Source: Aureobasidium sp. EXF-3400 (taxonomy: Eukaryota; Ascomycota; Dothideomycetes; Dothideales; Saccotheciaceae). Taken from it: a DNA stretch of 64,000 nucleotides. This document shows, in pieces, positions 35,265-46,417 of this stretch (the stretch's first letter is position 1; each line of letters opens with the position of its first letter). The stretch is taken from NCBI GenBank assembly GCA_024195585.1, contig SWBL01000160.1, positions 45,436 through 109,435 of the forward strand, read 5' to 3'. The position numbers were made by a program, and so were the translations under genes. The notes under the pieces are model-generated. The model saw only the letters and a program-made list of their open reading frames with translations. It was not told the origin of the DNA and searched no databases.

Positions 35265-35903
35265 TCAATCAGCGCCGGCGCTGAACTCGGCTTGATAGTA
35301 CTTCAAGGTAGTCAGCATCGACTTTTGTTTAGATTCAGCATTGGACAGCGGGCTCTGGAGTGCAGTAAATACCTCTTGGACTTGTGCAGCGAGCTTGGGG
35401 TCGCGCAAGGAAGAGCGAGACTTGGGAATGGCCCAGTTGTTTGTCTGCCACCACCACCTTCTCAGACGAGCGCCAATACTGGAGCCCGAGAATTTGGTGG
35501 CAGTGTGATTGACCGAGTTCCAGTGCCTCCAGCCAGCGACGACCAGGGTCCAAAGCAAGCCTTGGGTCAAGGGCATGAACAGCTGATCCCTCAAGGTGAT
35601 GTATGTAACCATCTGCCAAGAAGTGGCATCTTTGATGCTGGCGAGATAGCTCTGTTCAAAGCGCAGGTCGGGGAGGGGAGGAAACTGCTTGCTGCGCGGC
35701 GTAGGCTTGAGGACGGACAGGGGGATCTCGTGGTCATCTACGTCGTCTGGCAGGTTGTCAAGGTCGGGCTGGTCGTCGAGGCGCACGGGCTGTTTGATGG
35801 AAGCAGCGGTCGAGGGGTTGACATCGTGGGTGGGCGAGGGGTGTCTGTTGATGGACGCTGTCTGAATCGTCTCGGCGAGCTGAAGGATGGGACTGTCGGT
35901 CAT
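35265..35903 (-). CDS. DUF1770 family protein
   Basis: Fungal protein of unknown role. Single exon, 212 residues from the ATG at 35903. The opening LQLAETIQTASINRHPSP, the acidic linker, and the block LSVLKPTPRSKQFPPLPDLR followed by FEQSYLASI are the DUF1770 hallmarks as I recall them. One hydrophobic segment (LTQGLLWTLVVAGWRHWN) suggests a single membrane pass; a tryptophan-rich basic stretch (RRWWWQTNNW) follows. Divergent from calcineurin B across 184 bp. No function is known to me. Confidence 0.75.
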   Translation of the reverse strand: MTDSPILQLAETIQTASINRHPSPTHDVNPSTAASIKQPVRLDDQPDLDNLPDDVDDHEIPLSVLKPTPRSKQFPPLPDLRFEQSYLASIKDATSWQMVTYITLRDQLFMPLTQGLLWTLVVAGWRHWNSVNHTATKFSGSSIGARLRRWWWQTNNWAIPKSRSSLRDPKLAAQVQEVFTALQSPLSNAESKQKSMLTTLKYYQAEFSAGAD

Positions 35904-36087
35904 TGTGATGGTTGCTATCGTTGTGCTATGACGAACGTGTCGATGTGCGAGAGAGGTGCGGCTTTGGAGCGTCAAGCAGCGTCAAGCATTAAGGGTCTTT
36001 GGCGAGCCTCCAGCAACCACAAAGACCGTCATCTCTCTTCTGTTCCATTCTTGACCACCCACTACACACAATCCACACAGCGCAATC
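35904..36087. promoter_or_regulatory. Compact divergent promoter, DUF1770 / calcineurin B
   Basis: Only 184 bp separate the two start codons, so the transcripts must share promoter DNA. It is pyrimidine-rich on the calcineurin side (36020-36065). No specific factor site recognised. Confidence 0.55.
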
Positions 36088-36670
36088 ATGGGCAACGCAA
36101 ACTCACAAATGCTCGAGAACCTGGTCCAGGGCAGCAACTGTCCGTGTCGCCCACAATTCCTCATCTGACCCCGTGCTGACCGCCCTCGTCGAAACAGTTG
36201 ACCGCGATGAGGTCGACCGCCTGCGCAAGCGCTTCATGAAGCTCGACAAGGACAACTCTGGCACCATTGAACGCGACGAGTTCCTCTCCCTCCCCCAGGT
36301 CTCTTCCAACCCCCTCGCCACACGCATGATTGCCATTTTCGACGAAGACGGCGGCGGTGATGTCGACTTCCAGGAGTTCGTCTCGGGTCTCAGCGCCTTC
36401 AGCTCAAAAGGAAACAAGGAGGAGAAGCTGCGTTTCGCCTTCAAGGTCTACGACATTGACCGCGATGGCTACATCAGCAACGGCGAGCTATTCATTGTCC
36501 TCAAGATGATGGTCGGAAGCAACCTCAAAGACCAGCAGCTGCAGCAGATTGTTGACAAGACCATCATGGAGGCCGACCTTGACCGCGACGGCAAGATCAG
36601 CTTTGAAGAGTTCAAGAAGATGGTCGAGAACACGGACGTGAGCAACAGCATGACTCTGGACGCTTTCTGA
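36088..36670 (+). CDS. CNB1: Calcineurin regulatory subunit B
   Basis: Calcium-binding regulatory subunit of the calcineurin phosphatase, controlling stress, ion and hyphal-growth signalling through Crz1. Exons 36088-36139 and 36198-36670, giving 174 residues, the standard length. MGNANSQM carries Gly2 for N-myristoylation. Four EF-hand loops are intact: [36 protein letters not shown] and [12 protein letters not shown]. The intron (GTCCGT donor, GCTGAC branch) falls inside QGSNFDRDE, phase 1. No further introns are seen, fewer than I would expect for this gene in filamentous fungi. Confident. Confidence 0.95.
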
Positions 36671-36929
36671 TCTGTTACGCCCCTACATGTCCTCTTTCGA
36701 CTGTCAAACATGAGATACCACGGCGTTACGGAGTTGTCAACCATAGTCCTGTCTCCACACAGCGAGCGGCATATCCTTTCCAATAAATTTCTTTCTACTT
36801 CATCCTCGAGTTGCCCTCCTCCTCCTCGCAATCTTTCTGCTTGACCACCCAAATTACTGTTCTCCACTCTCCGTCTATGTATGCGATCAACCATCTTCTG
36901 CTCCAGATTTAGCACTCACCGTGGTAGAT

Positions 36930-38931
36930 CTAGCTCTCTCCGCGGATGATTTTGAGTGCCGCCTCTCCCTTCGCCGCCGTTGTCAGGTTCTCCCATCCAT
37001 CTTTGGTAATAAGAAGATCGTCTTCGATACGGACTCCACCGACTGGCATGAATCGCTCGAGTACCGATTTATTAATGTACTTTGAATGTACTGGCGAGGG
37101 AAGGAACACCGTCTCGAGAGCTTCACGGTTGAAATAGCTGTCTTGTAGTCAGCTACTGTTTCCTCGCGCATGTGAATCTCGAACATACATTCCGGGCTCT
37201 ACTGTGACAATCATTCCAGGCTGCAGACTAGGAGCGCTTGCTTCAGTGAGAGCACTGCTCCACACAGCAGGAACAATATTGGCCGACAAGGACCTAAGCT
37301 CTGCTTCGTTCTCCACGCTAGGTAGATGTGAAGTGATCTGTCTGCTCTTTAGCAAATGCCTATTTCAACTGTGTGGGTAAGAACAACGTACCTCAGGGGC
37401 GATGTTGTCATTCAAGTCAGATGTAGCGCTCTTCGTGAGCACCGTGGACACATCATGCACTTCCAAACCCATATGATGACCGAGACCATGTGGGAAGAAG
37501 GCAACGGATGTACCTGCCTCGTAGATATCCTTCTTGGAGCCGTTATGGAAAATCCCCAGCTCGAGTAGTCCTTCAATGGCCACAAGGTGTGCGAGATATT
37601 GGGCATCTACCATTCGTGCTCCGGGTCCAATCACGTCCATACATTTGGTCTGCATACGCTGCACCAAATCGTAGATTTGTTTTGACTCGCGGGAGGGCCA
37701 GTCACCAGATAAGGGGAACGTTCGGGTGACATCTGCTGCATATCCCTGCCACTCTGCGCCAGCATCTAAGCACATCAATTGACGGTCTCCAAAGTTCTCG
37801 TTATTCTTGACATAATGCAGGATTGCGGCGTTTGGTCCAGACCTGGTCTGAGTCAGCAAGGCTCCTTGTGTGTCTGTTGTCTACGTGTATCGCTTTTCGA
37901 CCACGCGGGTAGCTCTCCCAATACACAAGACCGGGGTATGCTTGAACAGCTATACGTGACGGTCTTCAACCCGTTGGGAGGATCGGAATAGTTGCTCACC
38001 CAGCGATGATATCGTACGCCTGATGTTTGGCACCATGGGCTACACAAACGTCCAGGATCTCGGCCTGTACTTGCGCTTCATTCTTGAACGACCGTAGCTT
38101 TCGCAATACTTTTTCGTGGGCCAATGCACTGATATGATTGGCTTTCTTGACCAACGATATTTCATGAGAATCTTTAATCACCCGACATTCGTCGACTGCC
38201 GGTCGGAGGTTCTCTGAGTCGATCCTAGAAGGAAAACTTTCGGAAAGGTTATCATCAGGATGCAAGATGAAAATGGATCCTGCATGATTAGAAGTCCATT
38301 TTTTGAGGAAATGTCCAAGCGACGGTGTAAACCGGGCTTCGTCGATGTCGTACTTATCTAGAGCAAGAGTACGATTAGCTTGTTTCTCACAACACTGTAC
38401 CGACGACAGTTGAAAGCCATCTCATAGCTCTTGATCTGCGCTGTCCGTAGCCTCACTTTACATACCAAGCGCCTCTTGAACAGTAGATCCTCTGCCGGTC
38501 CAGACAACCTTTCGTGGATCGATGGGTGCCAGCCACAAAACCAGTTTGTCTGCCGCGATATCATATGTCACGAAGCAGTCAGCCTCTTGACATCCGCTTA
38601 GATACAGAAAGTAGCGAAGTTGTCTGAAAGCGCGAGGCTGATCACTATCGGGCCAGTTGATAGTTTGTTCGCCGGGCAAGTAGATAAGACCTTTATCGAC
38701 GTCCAAAGCCCGAGCGACTCTTTGCGCATGCTCTCTTGCTTTGTATCGTTAACCCAAGTTGGAGACATAACTAATCGTTCACGGGCTGAGAAACTGACCA
38801 GGGTATTTATCTAATGTCGATGCGGTCTTGACAGCGATGCTGAGACCGCCAAACGCAGAAGCATTGGGACCGGCACGGCTCCCGATCGAGGGACCTGTCG
38901 GGCTTCTTGTGGAATCTTGATTCTCGCGCAT
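36930..38931 (-). CDS. PEPP: Xaa-Pro aminopeptidase (M24B, PEPP-like)
   Basis: Dinuclear-metal aminopeptidase P/prolidase-type enzyme removing N-terminal residues before proline. Six exons: 38931-38799, 38738-38466, 38357-38000, 37842-37392, 37337-37189, 37137-36930, giving 523 residues. The N-terminal creatinase-like domain includes [13 protein letters not shown] and [12 protein letters not shown]. The pita-bread catalytic domain shows all metal ligands: the two Asp in [19 protein letters not shown], His in HGLGHHMG, Glu in VEPGIYF and in VRIEDD. The joins IIAG-SGPN and VEPG-IYFNREAL exactly restore family motifs, which supports the model. Intron 3 (157 bp) is long for this genome. No signal peptide, so cytosolic. 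Start at ATG 38931 is less certain; the first 40 residues are not conserved. Confidence 0.88.
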
Positions 38932-39598
38932 TATGTTTGATGTCTTTGGAGTCAAGATGTTTTGAACACAGTTGAAGTTGACCAACTTGTTATCTCGACG
39001 ATCGATCATCGTATAGTGCACAGACCTTGAGGCTTGTGGTCGCTTGCTTCAGGCATCGTTTCTCTTTTGCCGATTGGCAGGTCTCAGGTCAGAACAGGCA
39101 ATGCTCTTCCCTGCAGTGGTATACCAAGGCAATATATTCAGACCAATCCCCGTGTCTTGCTCGAAGGAATTCCAACTTGCTCCAGGTGTTAAATTCCAAG
39201 ACTGCAGCCTCAACGTCATGAAGCGCCAACATACACACAGCAGTCGCGCTCTCCAATCGCATGCTCCCATCAACAACCTCGTTCGCGCCTTCCTGTGTGT
39301 TCCTTGTTTCCAAGCTGGAACACCGTAGATCTTCCCCTGTCGTCGCCATGCTATCTATTCTCCCACCATCACTCTCATCCTCTACCCTCATCTGCCAGCT
39401 TCTCTATCTTCCGCATCCTTTTAACAACTGACTGCATTGTCGCTGCATTCATTTCCTATCCTTCCTCGCTCCTCTCCGTACTGATAGGACTTCCATTGGC
39501 CACATCAATCTGTGTGACCCAATAGGCATTCTACCTCTCGACATACAGACCTGACTGGAGCCAACATCACTCCCTGGTTTTCTCCTCCCATATTCAGT
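38932..39598. promoter_or_regulatory. Divergent promoter region, aminopeptidase / thaumatin-like gene
   Basis: 667 bp between start codons on opposite strands. A strongly C/T-rich stretch at 39300-39480 probably belongs to the leader of the thaumatin-like gene. No other gene seen. Confidence 0.5.
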
Positions 39599-40802
39599 AT
39601 GAAACACCGATTGACGGCATGCATTCTGGCTCTGATCCCTAGTTCCAATGGCTTGTACACACATCATATGAAGCAAAAGCTTGCTGTTCGACAAAACAGC
39701 GTCGCGAATACGCCGCTTGTTGTCACAAACAACTGTCCCGATACCATCTACCCAGGCATCGCCACCCAGCATGGTATCGCGCCCGGACAAACCGGCTTCG
39801 AGCTCACCTCTGGAGCTACAGTGTCACAAACCGTCTCGGAGGACTGGCAAGGGCGCATTTGGGGCAGGACGAATTGCAGTTTCAACGCTCAAGGCAGATC
39901 GAATGGCGGTGGCCCGGCCTGCACGACAGGAGACTGCAACGGTGTGATACCTTGTCAAGCAGCAGTAAGCAGGCATTCCGATCCGGACATGCTACCCAGA
40001 AACTGACTGCTACTAGGGCGCCATTCCCGTGACACTTGCTGAGTTCACCCTTGACGCAGGAGACGGTCAAAGTTACTATGACATCTCTCTTGTTGATGGT
40101 TACAACCTCCCGTTGGCTATCGTCCTTGTCCCGCATGGCAACTCGTCCTTGGACGATATTCCTCCGAATCTCACCAACCCGTCTTGCGAAGGGACAGGCG
40201 CTAAGCTCGCTCCATCCAACTTCAACCCATACGGCAGTGGAACGTTCCTCGGCACGAATGCTTCATATCCCCTGCCATTCGAAACAAAGGTCACCACAAG
40301 TAATGCTAATCAGTGGTGTCCTTGGGACCTCCAAGTCAACGCCCCATCGGCTCCTGGAAACAACGTGTATCCTTATCCCGACGGCAACATCCAAAGACCT
40401 GCATTCGACCCTTGCTTCTCGGCTTGTGCCAAATACAACTCTGACCAGTATTGTTGCCTGGGCAAATACAACGGACCGGACAAATGCAGTCCCAACTACT
40501 ACGCCAAAGCAGCCAAGACCATGTGCCCAGATGCCTACAGCTTTGCATACGACGACCAGTCGTCTACCTTCATCATCCCCTCTGGAGCCGGCGTCGAAGT
40601 TGTGTTCTGCCCAGGCGGCAGAAGTACAGTGATTCTCTCCACAAAAGCAGCACAACTTCGCGAATTGGCCAACACAGGTTCCGTTTCAAGCTCAAGCGGC
40701 TCAAATTCCACGGCTTCCAGCTCTGCGATCCCGAATCTTGATGCTCGAACACGTTACACTTGGTTGGCTTTTACAATGGGGTTTCTTTTCAGCTGTTGGT
40801 GA
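39599..40802 (+). CDS. Thaumatin-like protein, probably GPI-anchored
   Basis: Secreted fungal thaumatin/osmotin-family protein, likely in the cell wall. Exons 39599-39964 and 40017-40802, giving 383 residues. A basic, hydrophobic start (MKHRLTACILALIPSSNG) reads as a signal peptide. The thaumatin fold shows VVTNNCPDTIYPGI, then WQGRIWGRTNCSF, GDCNG, VTLAEFTL, YYDISLVDGYNLP and CC near residues 280-290, with many cysteines for disulfides. After the domain come a Ser-rich spacer (SSSSGSNSTASSS) and a hydrophobic tail (WLAFTMGFLFSCW), which suggests GPI anchoring. Several N-x-S/T sites. Intron phase 0 joins CQAA to GAIPV. Whether it cuts glucan or binds it is unknown. Confidence 0.87.
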
Positions 40803-41279
40803 TATCATGATCTTCCCAAGAGCGATTTTTGAGAAGGGCGTGTCTTATGCAGCCTGTGGTTTGCGGTTTTGGTGCAATGATACATTTTACACAACTTTCG
40901 ATGCTCCACACTATCGTGACCGCACATATGCCTGACTTTCCGTATTATCATCATGTCTTCCAAGTCATCCTGCCTTTGTCTGAGCCGCGTCAAGAATCGT
41001 TGGAGATGGCCAGAGTCTTCACGCCGCAGTACAGGAACATCGTCCAGGGTTGCTTGTACAGCACTTTCTGAGCCTAGCCATATCCAGCTAAGCACGAACC
41101 CCTCGCCATTGCAATTCACACATGGACGGCTCGCTTGTGAGCTCCTCGCTAATCAAGTTCGGATCAGAAATGTTGAGTGGAGACGGCATCTTCAGATGCA
41201 GAATTGCCTAGATATATACAGTATGATGTACAACTCTGTAAAGTGGATTGGACGGCGCTATGGAAAAAGATCAAGAGCA
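40803..41279. other. Intergenic between convergent genes
   Basis: 477 bp of 3' sequence for the thaumatin-like and tRNase Z genes. No gene or repeat seen. Confidence 0.6.
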
Positions 41280-44234
41280 TCAGTTGTTGCGCTGTGATTT
41301 GCCTCCTTTTCCTTTCGCCTTTTTTGGTGCTTGAGGTTTGACTTCTTCTGCCTGCTCTTCCTCAGCGAACAGAGCCACAAGCGCGTCGGTGTACTTCTCC
41401 ATTTGAGCGATGTCGCCGACCTTGATTCTCATGTAGTCGAAAGCGACGCAGACCTTCATGTCACTTCCCGCCTTGATCTTGATGTGCTTTGCGACCTTGT
41501 TCGCGGCCGTCGCATCGACAGGGGCTTTAGGCTCGGATGGAGGAGCGACGGCATCAGTTATTGGCTCATCGCCCTCATCGTCGGTGTTCGTGGAAATGTC
41601 CATCTCATCTCCAGTTGCTGCTAGTGAATCGACAGTGCCCTCATCTTCGTTCGTGTATTCCAACACGGGAACCTTCTGGTATCGTTGACTGAAGTGTGTC
41701 AAGACGCAGGCTTTTGCTCCCATGCCCAAGGCCACGCCGAGGGCCTCACTGGTTGTAGTGTGGTTCTTTGCTTCAGCATCCCCTTGCAGCTCGTCATCGA
41801 ACGTTGCTTCGTGGATACACACTGTGCTGCCCTTGCCAATGTGCATGAACGGTCTGGACGGACGGCAATCACCAGAATATGAAGCTTTGAAGCCGGAGGG
41901 GAACGTGATCGATACAGCACGAGCACCGTGACAGTGCTGGACCTGCACACACTGGATGTCCTTAAGGTTCAATGCTTGTGGTGAGACCTGGGCGCGGGCG
42001 ATTCTGTTGGCCCATGACTCCATAGCAGCAGCAGACCTGTTACTAAGAGCTTGTGTGGACGAGGGTGGAATGAACCATTGGAGGGTGGATTTGATGTTCT
42101 TGTGGAAGACGTTGGGAGTGATGCACAGTGGTGCCAGACGAGAAAACCCATAGTCGTCAGCGTGGCTGTATTCTTCGAGCCAGTGTAGCATTGCTGCTTC
42201 AGAAATGATAGACAGACGGTCTTGTTTGCCGAATACTGCTGTCGCATCGAAGTTGCTATCGAGCCCTGGGTTGACGACTGGCGCTGGTTGTGAGCCGTGG
42301 ACAGTCTTGTACCATTCGCGGATGACGGAGACGGTGCCCAGGTGATGGTCGGCATGCATATGACTGATCCAAATCACCCGTAGCTCTTTCATGATCTCGT
42401 TGAAAACATCAGCGGTATACACACGCTTCAGCTGGCCTAGAGTATTTTCACCAGCGTCGAGAAGCATCGATCCCCAGCCTGGTACGCGTACGAGTGTTGC
42501 CGAAACATTGCGGTATTTGGATGGCAAGGCTGAACCAGTTCCCAGAGTGGTGATTTCTACATCCTTCTGAGGCAGACTGTCTGCCCAAGCTTCGAGAGCT
42601 TGTCTGCTAGCCTTGACATCCTCGTTGGCCTTTCGAGCGCGGTCGAGGACGTCTTGGGACATTTCTGCCTTGACTTTCTCAACATCCAGCAGAGTGTTTA
42701 CCTCGTCATCCTGAATCTCAAGGGATGGCTCCAGCTGCAGCTTTTGTCCACGGTCGGCGATGGTTACTAGACCTTCCAACCCAGTTGTAGATTCGGTTGT
42801 CTGTGCAGGGGACGTGTTGTCGTGCACGGGAGTGTTGAAGCGTGTAGGATCGATTTGACCGAGTCTTGTCGTAGCACTGGCGGCCGAGTCGAGCGCCAGC
42901 CTATTGGGGCAAAGTTCTGGGGACGAAACGATATGTTTCATATGCTTCATGTCCTCCATGAACTGCTTGAGCATGGGGTGTGATGCAACCTCCGGACCAA
43001 GTATCCAAATGAAAGCACCAACACCCGCCATAATGTCTTCCGACTTCCATTCGGGCCGTGAGACCAAGGCTTCGACGTATTCGCGAGAAGGCAGATCGAT
43101 GACAGCCGCGCCTCCACCTTGTTTACTTGGCTCCAGCACCATTTCTGGTGTTATGGTTTCGCCTTTGTCATTCTCAACATTCTGACCCTTACCCAGAGCT
43201 GCCCACTTGGGGCCCTTGCCTACGCCCAAGTCTATCGCCTTCCGCGGCTGGAATCTGCCTCGCACCACATGATTACGGAAGATATACGACATAGCTACCT
43301 TGGCAGGTTCGGTAGGTGGAAGAGTTTCGATCAGAGCGCCAGGCCAGGGACGACGGACCATGACTTTGATGTTTGGCACTAGTTCCTTGCCCCCCGGCAT
43401 GGGACCGGTATACTTTACGAGCTTGTGAGTTTCGGGATCGTGAACGAACAACGTGGCAGGCAACTGTACTTCGTGGATGGGCGTTTCGACAAGGGCATCC
43501 AAACGCCACGAGGAATCGAACATGTCTGAAATAACAGCCTTGGAAATCATCAAGGCCTTCTCTTTGTCTGCATGGCTGAGAGACGCGGAATTTTTGATAG
43601 AATCCTGTCCATTGAGTTCATCGTAGCTACGCTTTCGAGGGCTACTCGAGGCGCTCAGTGATTCTGAGGCAGGGGAGATTGGCAATGCCCATACTCGGAC
43701 GTTGTCATCTGACCATGTAGGCTCGGCTGAGGGTGCTTGGACAATATCGTTGCCATACTCATGAACATCGACGGGCATACCCTTACGGAATACGAAACGG
43801 CGAGCAGTAGCCAGAGTGTAATTGAGATTAGGACCACCAAAGATAGAAAGTCTCGCTTTGTCTTTGATCTCACGAGCAGCCTGCTCGGCCGCTTGTTCGA
43901 CAACAGTTTCGTCGTTGATGTCGGTACCGTTGCGCTCTAGTTTAGTGAGGATCTTGCGCTTGGCATCTAACAAGCTGGCCTGAGTACTGGACGAGGAAGA
44001 GTCGGCCAGAGTCAGGATCATGCCAATCAGACCACCCGTTCTGTCCCATGTTGTGTTTCCGGTCAAGAAGAGCTCGGATACCTTCAGCAAGCGGACCTTC
44101 TGTTCGACTGAAGCTCTTTGGGTGCCCTCGGCGATGTTTCCAATGAGATAACGCTTGCTGTCGAAGTGCAAGAGGAGCGAGGTGCCAGTGGTATCGGCGG
44201 TTGGCGTCGTGATGAATTGGATGAAGGATCTCAT
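41280..44234 (-). CDS. TRZ1: tRNase Z, long form (tRNA 3' endonuclease)
   Basis: Endonuclease that removes the 3' trailer from pre-tRNA (ELAC2/Trz1 long form), in nucleus and usually mitochondria. Single exon, 984 residues from ATG 44234. It opens MRSFIQFITTPTADTTGT, the normal start of fungal long tRNase Z. The inactive N-terminal half has LLLHFDSKRYLIGNIAEGTQR and TGGLIGMILTLAD. The active C-terminal half begins EITTLGTGSALPSK and has the metal site HMHADHHLG near residue 625, then SYSGDCRPS, HEATFDD and LTHFSQRY. The C-terminus is Lys-rich, like a nuclear signal. The frame stays open without an ATG for a further 381 bp upstream; see findings. Confidence 0.92.
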   Translation of the reverse strand: MRSFIQFITTPTADTTGTSLLLHFDSKRYLIGNIAEGTQRASVEQKVRLLKVSELFLTGNTTWDRTGGLIGMILTLADSSSSSTQASLLDAKRKILTKLERNGTDINDETVVEQAAEQAAREIKDKARLSIFGGPNLNYTLATARRFVFRKGMPVDVHEYGNDIVQAPSAEPTWSDDNVRVWALPISPASESLSASSSPRKRSYDELNGQDSIKNSASLSHADKEKALMISKAVISDMFDSSWRLDALVETPIHEVQLPATLFVHDPETHKLVKYTGPMPGGKELVPNIKVMVRRPWPGALIETLPPTEPAKVAMSYIFRNHVVRGRFQPRKAIDLGVGKGPKWAALGKGQNVENDKGETITPEMVLEPSKQGGGAAVIDLPSREYVEALVSRPEWKSEDIMAGVGAFIWILGPEVASHPMLKQFMEDMKHMKHIVSSPELCPNRLALDSAASATTRLGQIDPTRFNTPVHDNTSPAQTTESTTGLEGLVTIADRGQKLQLEPSLEIQDDEVNTLLDVEKVKAEMSQDVLDRARKANEDVKASRQALEAWADSLPQKDVEITTLGTGSALPSKYRNVSATLVRVPGWGSMLLDAGENTLGQLKRVYTADVFNEIMKELRVIWISHMHADHHLGTVSVIREWYKTVHGSQPAPVVNPGLDSNFDATAVFGKQDRLSIISEAAMLHWLEEYSHADDYGFSRLAPLCITPNVFHKNIKSTLQWFIPPSSTQALSNRSAAAMESWANRIARAQVSPQALNLKDIQCVQVQHCHGARAVSITFPSGFKASYSGDCRPSRPFMHIGKGSTVCIHEATFDDELQGDAEAKNHTTTSEALGVALGMGAKACVLTHFSQRYQKVPVLEYTNEDEGTVDSLAATGDEMDISTNTDDEGDEPITDAVAPPSEPKAPVDATAANKVAKHIKIKAGSDMKVCVAFDYMRIKVGDIAQMEKYTDALVALFAEEEQAEEVKPQAPKKAKGKGGKSQRNN

Positions 44235-45039
44235 CCTGCGGTACTTGGTGTCGACTTCCAGGCCTGGCCCCTTGGGTATTCTAACAGACGCGGATGGCGG
44301 AAATTCGATCAGATGAGCCTGTCGCTCTCCCCTCAGCTTTGGTGCGCGGTTCAGGCGTGAATGGGCCGAGTATTGTGGAAGACGTCGGAATGCCTGTAGC
44401 CCCTCGGACCTGGGCTGCTGTCTTCTGAGGGCTGGTATGTTCTTGCGGTCGTCGGAGACGTATCGTATCAGAGGCGAAGCACGCTGGTCTTGTGTGGCTG
44501 TCGAGTGCGGTCGTGAGTTTTGCAATCGTGTGCAGGTTGCCAGGAGTCTTTGCTGCGACCGCACCACTGATATCAGACTCGACGAGGAGCTCCGTAAGAT
44601 TGCCAGATTTGCAGACTACCTTACCTACCGTGGTACTTTTTCTGTGTTAACATGCATGACGAGGGTCCAAATTTCTTGTCAATGTCAACTAAGCACGGTC
44701 CGCCGTTCCCGCTCCCGCTTCTGCTTCCTACGTCTACGACTCTCTCACTCTTAACATGCAAATCACCTTCAATCGGCACTGGGAAACAAAGCTGACCATG
44801 AACTCCAGTTTCAAGTCTATAGAGAATTTCAATATCTACATTGTGAAAGAGAATTAAACCACTGCCGAACGCCAACATTGCCCGAGAACGCTTCCACAAG
44901 GCGGGGGAATAAAGTGAATCATTGATGACCAAAGGAGAGAATGTTTTGACAAAGGAAATCAGATGCCATGACATGTCAAATGGCAACAAACGAATGTGGT
45001 CTCTCTTTGCCAATCAACCCCAACATACAAGAGAACTTC
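44235..45039. other. tRNase Z upstream region and bZIP gene 3' region
   Basis: 805 bp. The part 44235-44615 reads in frame with tRNase Z and encodes an Arg/Ser-rich, acid-poor, presequence-like peptide with no ATG. The rest is promoter and 3' sequence without a recognisable gene. Confidence 0.55.
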
Positions 45040-46417
45040 TTACTGGAAGTTGCTGGGCACCTGAAGACCATTGTTCAAGTTCAGCAGAGACATGTCAAGG
45101 GGTGCCTCGCGCTGCGAAGGTACCGAGCCGGCAGCACCCTGTTGAGCTTGGCCTACAGAGCCACCAAGGCTGGGATCCTTGCTGATGTCCTCGATGAAAG
45201 GAGCATAAGCAGGGTGACGCAACAGAACCTCGATAAGACGGCGACAGCGCCCGTTCTCTTCTTGGAGGCTGCGGTTCTCCACTCTGAGGTCGTTGGCCTC
45301 CTGTGCCTTCATGGCCACTTCGCCTTCGAGCTGCGAAATGTATTCTGGAACAATGTTAGCCTGTTTCTTGACTGTACACCTTGTAGACAAGCTTACCCTT
45401 TCTACGAGAACGGAAGGCACGGGCGGAAACTTTGTTGCGAAGCTGGCGTCTCTCCTTGCTGCTGAGCTTCTTGCCCTCTTCACTGTTGAGCAGACGCTCA
45501 TCCTCGTCCATGTCTTCCTCCTCCTTGCGCATGCGAGCAACGTGAGGAAGCATGCCGTTGGCAGCGTCGTCTTTGCCAGAAGGTCCAGCACTACCCTGAC
45601 GCATCTGGTTGAGAAGGCGGGAAATGCTCTCCTCGGTGTGGGGATCAGACTGGTACGAAGAAGCGCGGCTTCTGTTTGGTTTGACTTCGGCTTGCTGTTG
45701 CTGCTGGTGTTGTGCTTGCTGCTGCTGCTGCTGTTGCGCAAGACGTCTCTGCTGCTGTTGCTGAGCCTCGAACTGCATTCTCTGCTGCTGGACCTGGGCC
45801 TGTACCTGGGCCTTGGCCATAGCTGCCTGCTGTGCCTGTTGCTGGTGCATACCAGGCCAGACTCTGCCTACATTGCTGGGAGAAGCATCGTTGGTTCCGA
45901 TAGAGGTTGGGTCGACAAATTCGGCGGAGCGCGACTGGGAAGGGCCGGGCTGGGGATAGTAGATAGCGGGAATGGTCTGGGAGGCGTTGAAGTCCATGCC
46001 CATGTCGGCGTCGACATCAATGCCAGAAGACCAGGAACCATTGAAACCGTGGTCAAAGGCCATGTCGTCGATTCCCGAGTTGAAGCCGCCAAAGGCATGG
46101 CTGGGGGTGAAAGTGTCAGAGACGGGCGGGTTCATGGCAGAGAAACTGGCGACGGAACCAACCGGCAGGCCGGTCTGCTGCTTGAAGCGATCGTATTCAT
46201 GGCTTGGGCCGGTAAACATGTGGGCGTCGTCTGCCTCGAAGGGCGAGGGGGCACTGTAGTAGGCCGAAGCATCGATCGAAGGGCGAGGGGTAGGGCCCGA
46301 GAGTTGAGGAGAGTTGAGAGAAGTGCCTTGGTTGAAGTCGAAGAAGGATTCCATATCAAGATCCGGCTTCAGAGCATGTGGGAGGCTGCCCATCTGGGCA
46401 AATTGAGCAGTGGCCAT
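45040..46417 (-). CDS. bZIP transcription factor (MeaB-like)
   Basis: Nuclear DNA-binding regulator. Exons 46417-45397 and 45344-45040, giving 441 residues. The first 200 residues are acidic and Ser/Pro-rich (activation-type). Residues around 205-265 form a Gln-rich tract. The basic region ERRQLRNKVSARAFRSRRK near 320-342 is followed by EYISQLEGEVAMKAQE, the leucine zipper start, split by the intron (GTAAGC donor). The basic region N-x-x-S-A-R-x-F-R is the class found in MeaB, a nitrogen-metabolism and development regulator in Aspergillus and Fusarium; I am fairly but not fully sure of that subgroup. The start is the first ATG after a long open leader. Confidence 0.85.
45690..45845. repeat. 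Gln-codon (CAG/CAA) tract in the bZIP gene
   Basis: Interrupted CTG/TTG runs on the plus strand encode poly-Gln on the minus strand, including eight Gln in a row. Such tracts often vary in length between strains and can tune activator strength. Confidence 0.8.

Noticed and set aside
35292..36179. 295-codon plus-strand open frame
   Set aside because: It is antisense to the DUF1770 gene and runs into the calcineurin B leader; no protein character.
44621..45013. 130-codon minus-strand open frame between tRNase Z and the bZIP gene
   Set aside because: Considered as an upstream tRNase Z exon; no donor gives a usable intron to the open leader, and the peptide shows no presequence or domain.
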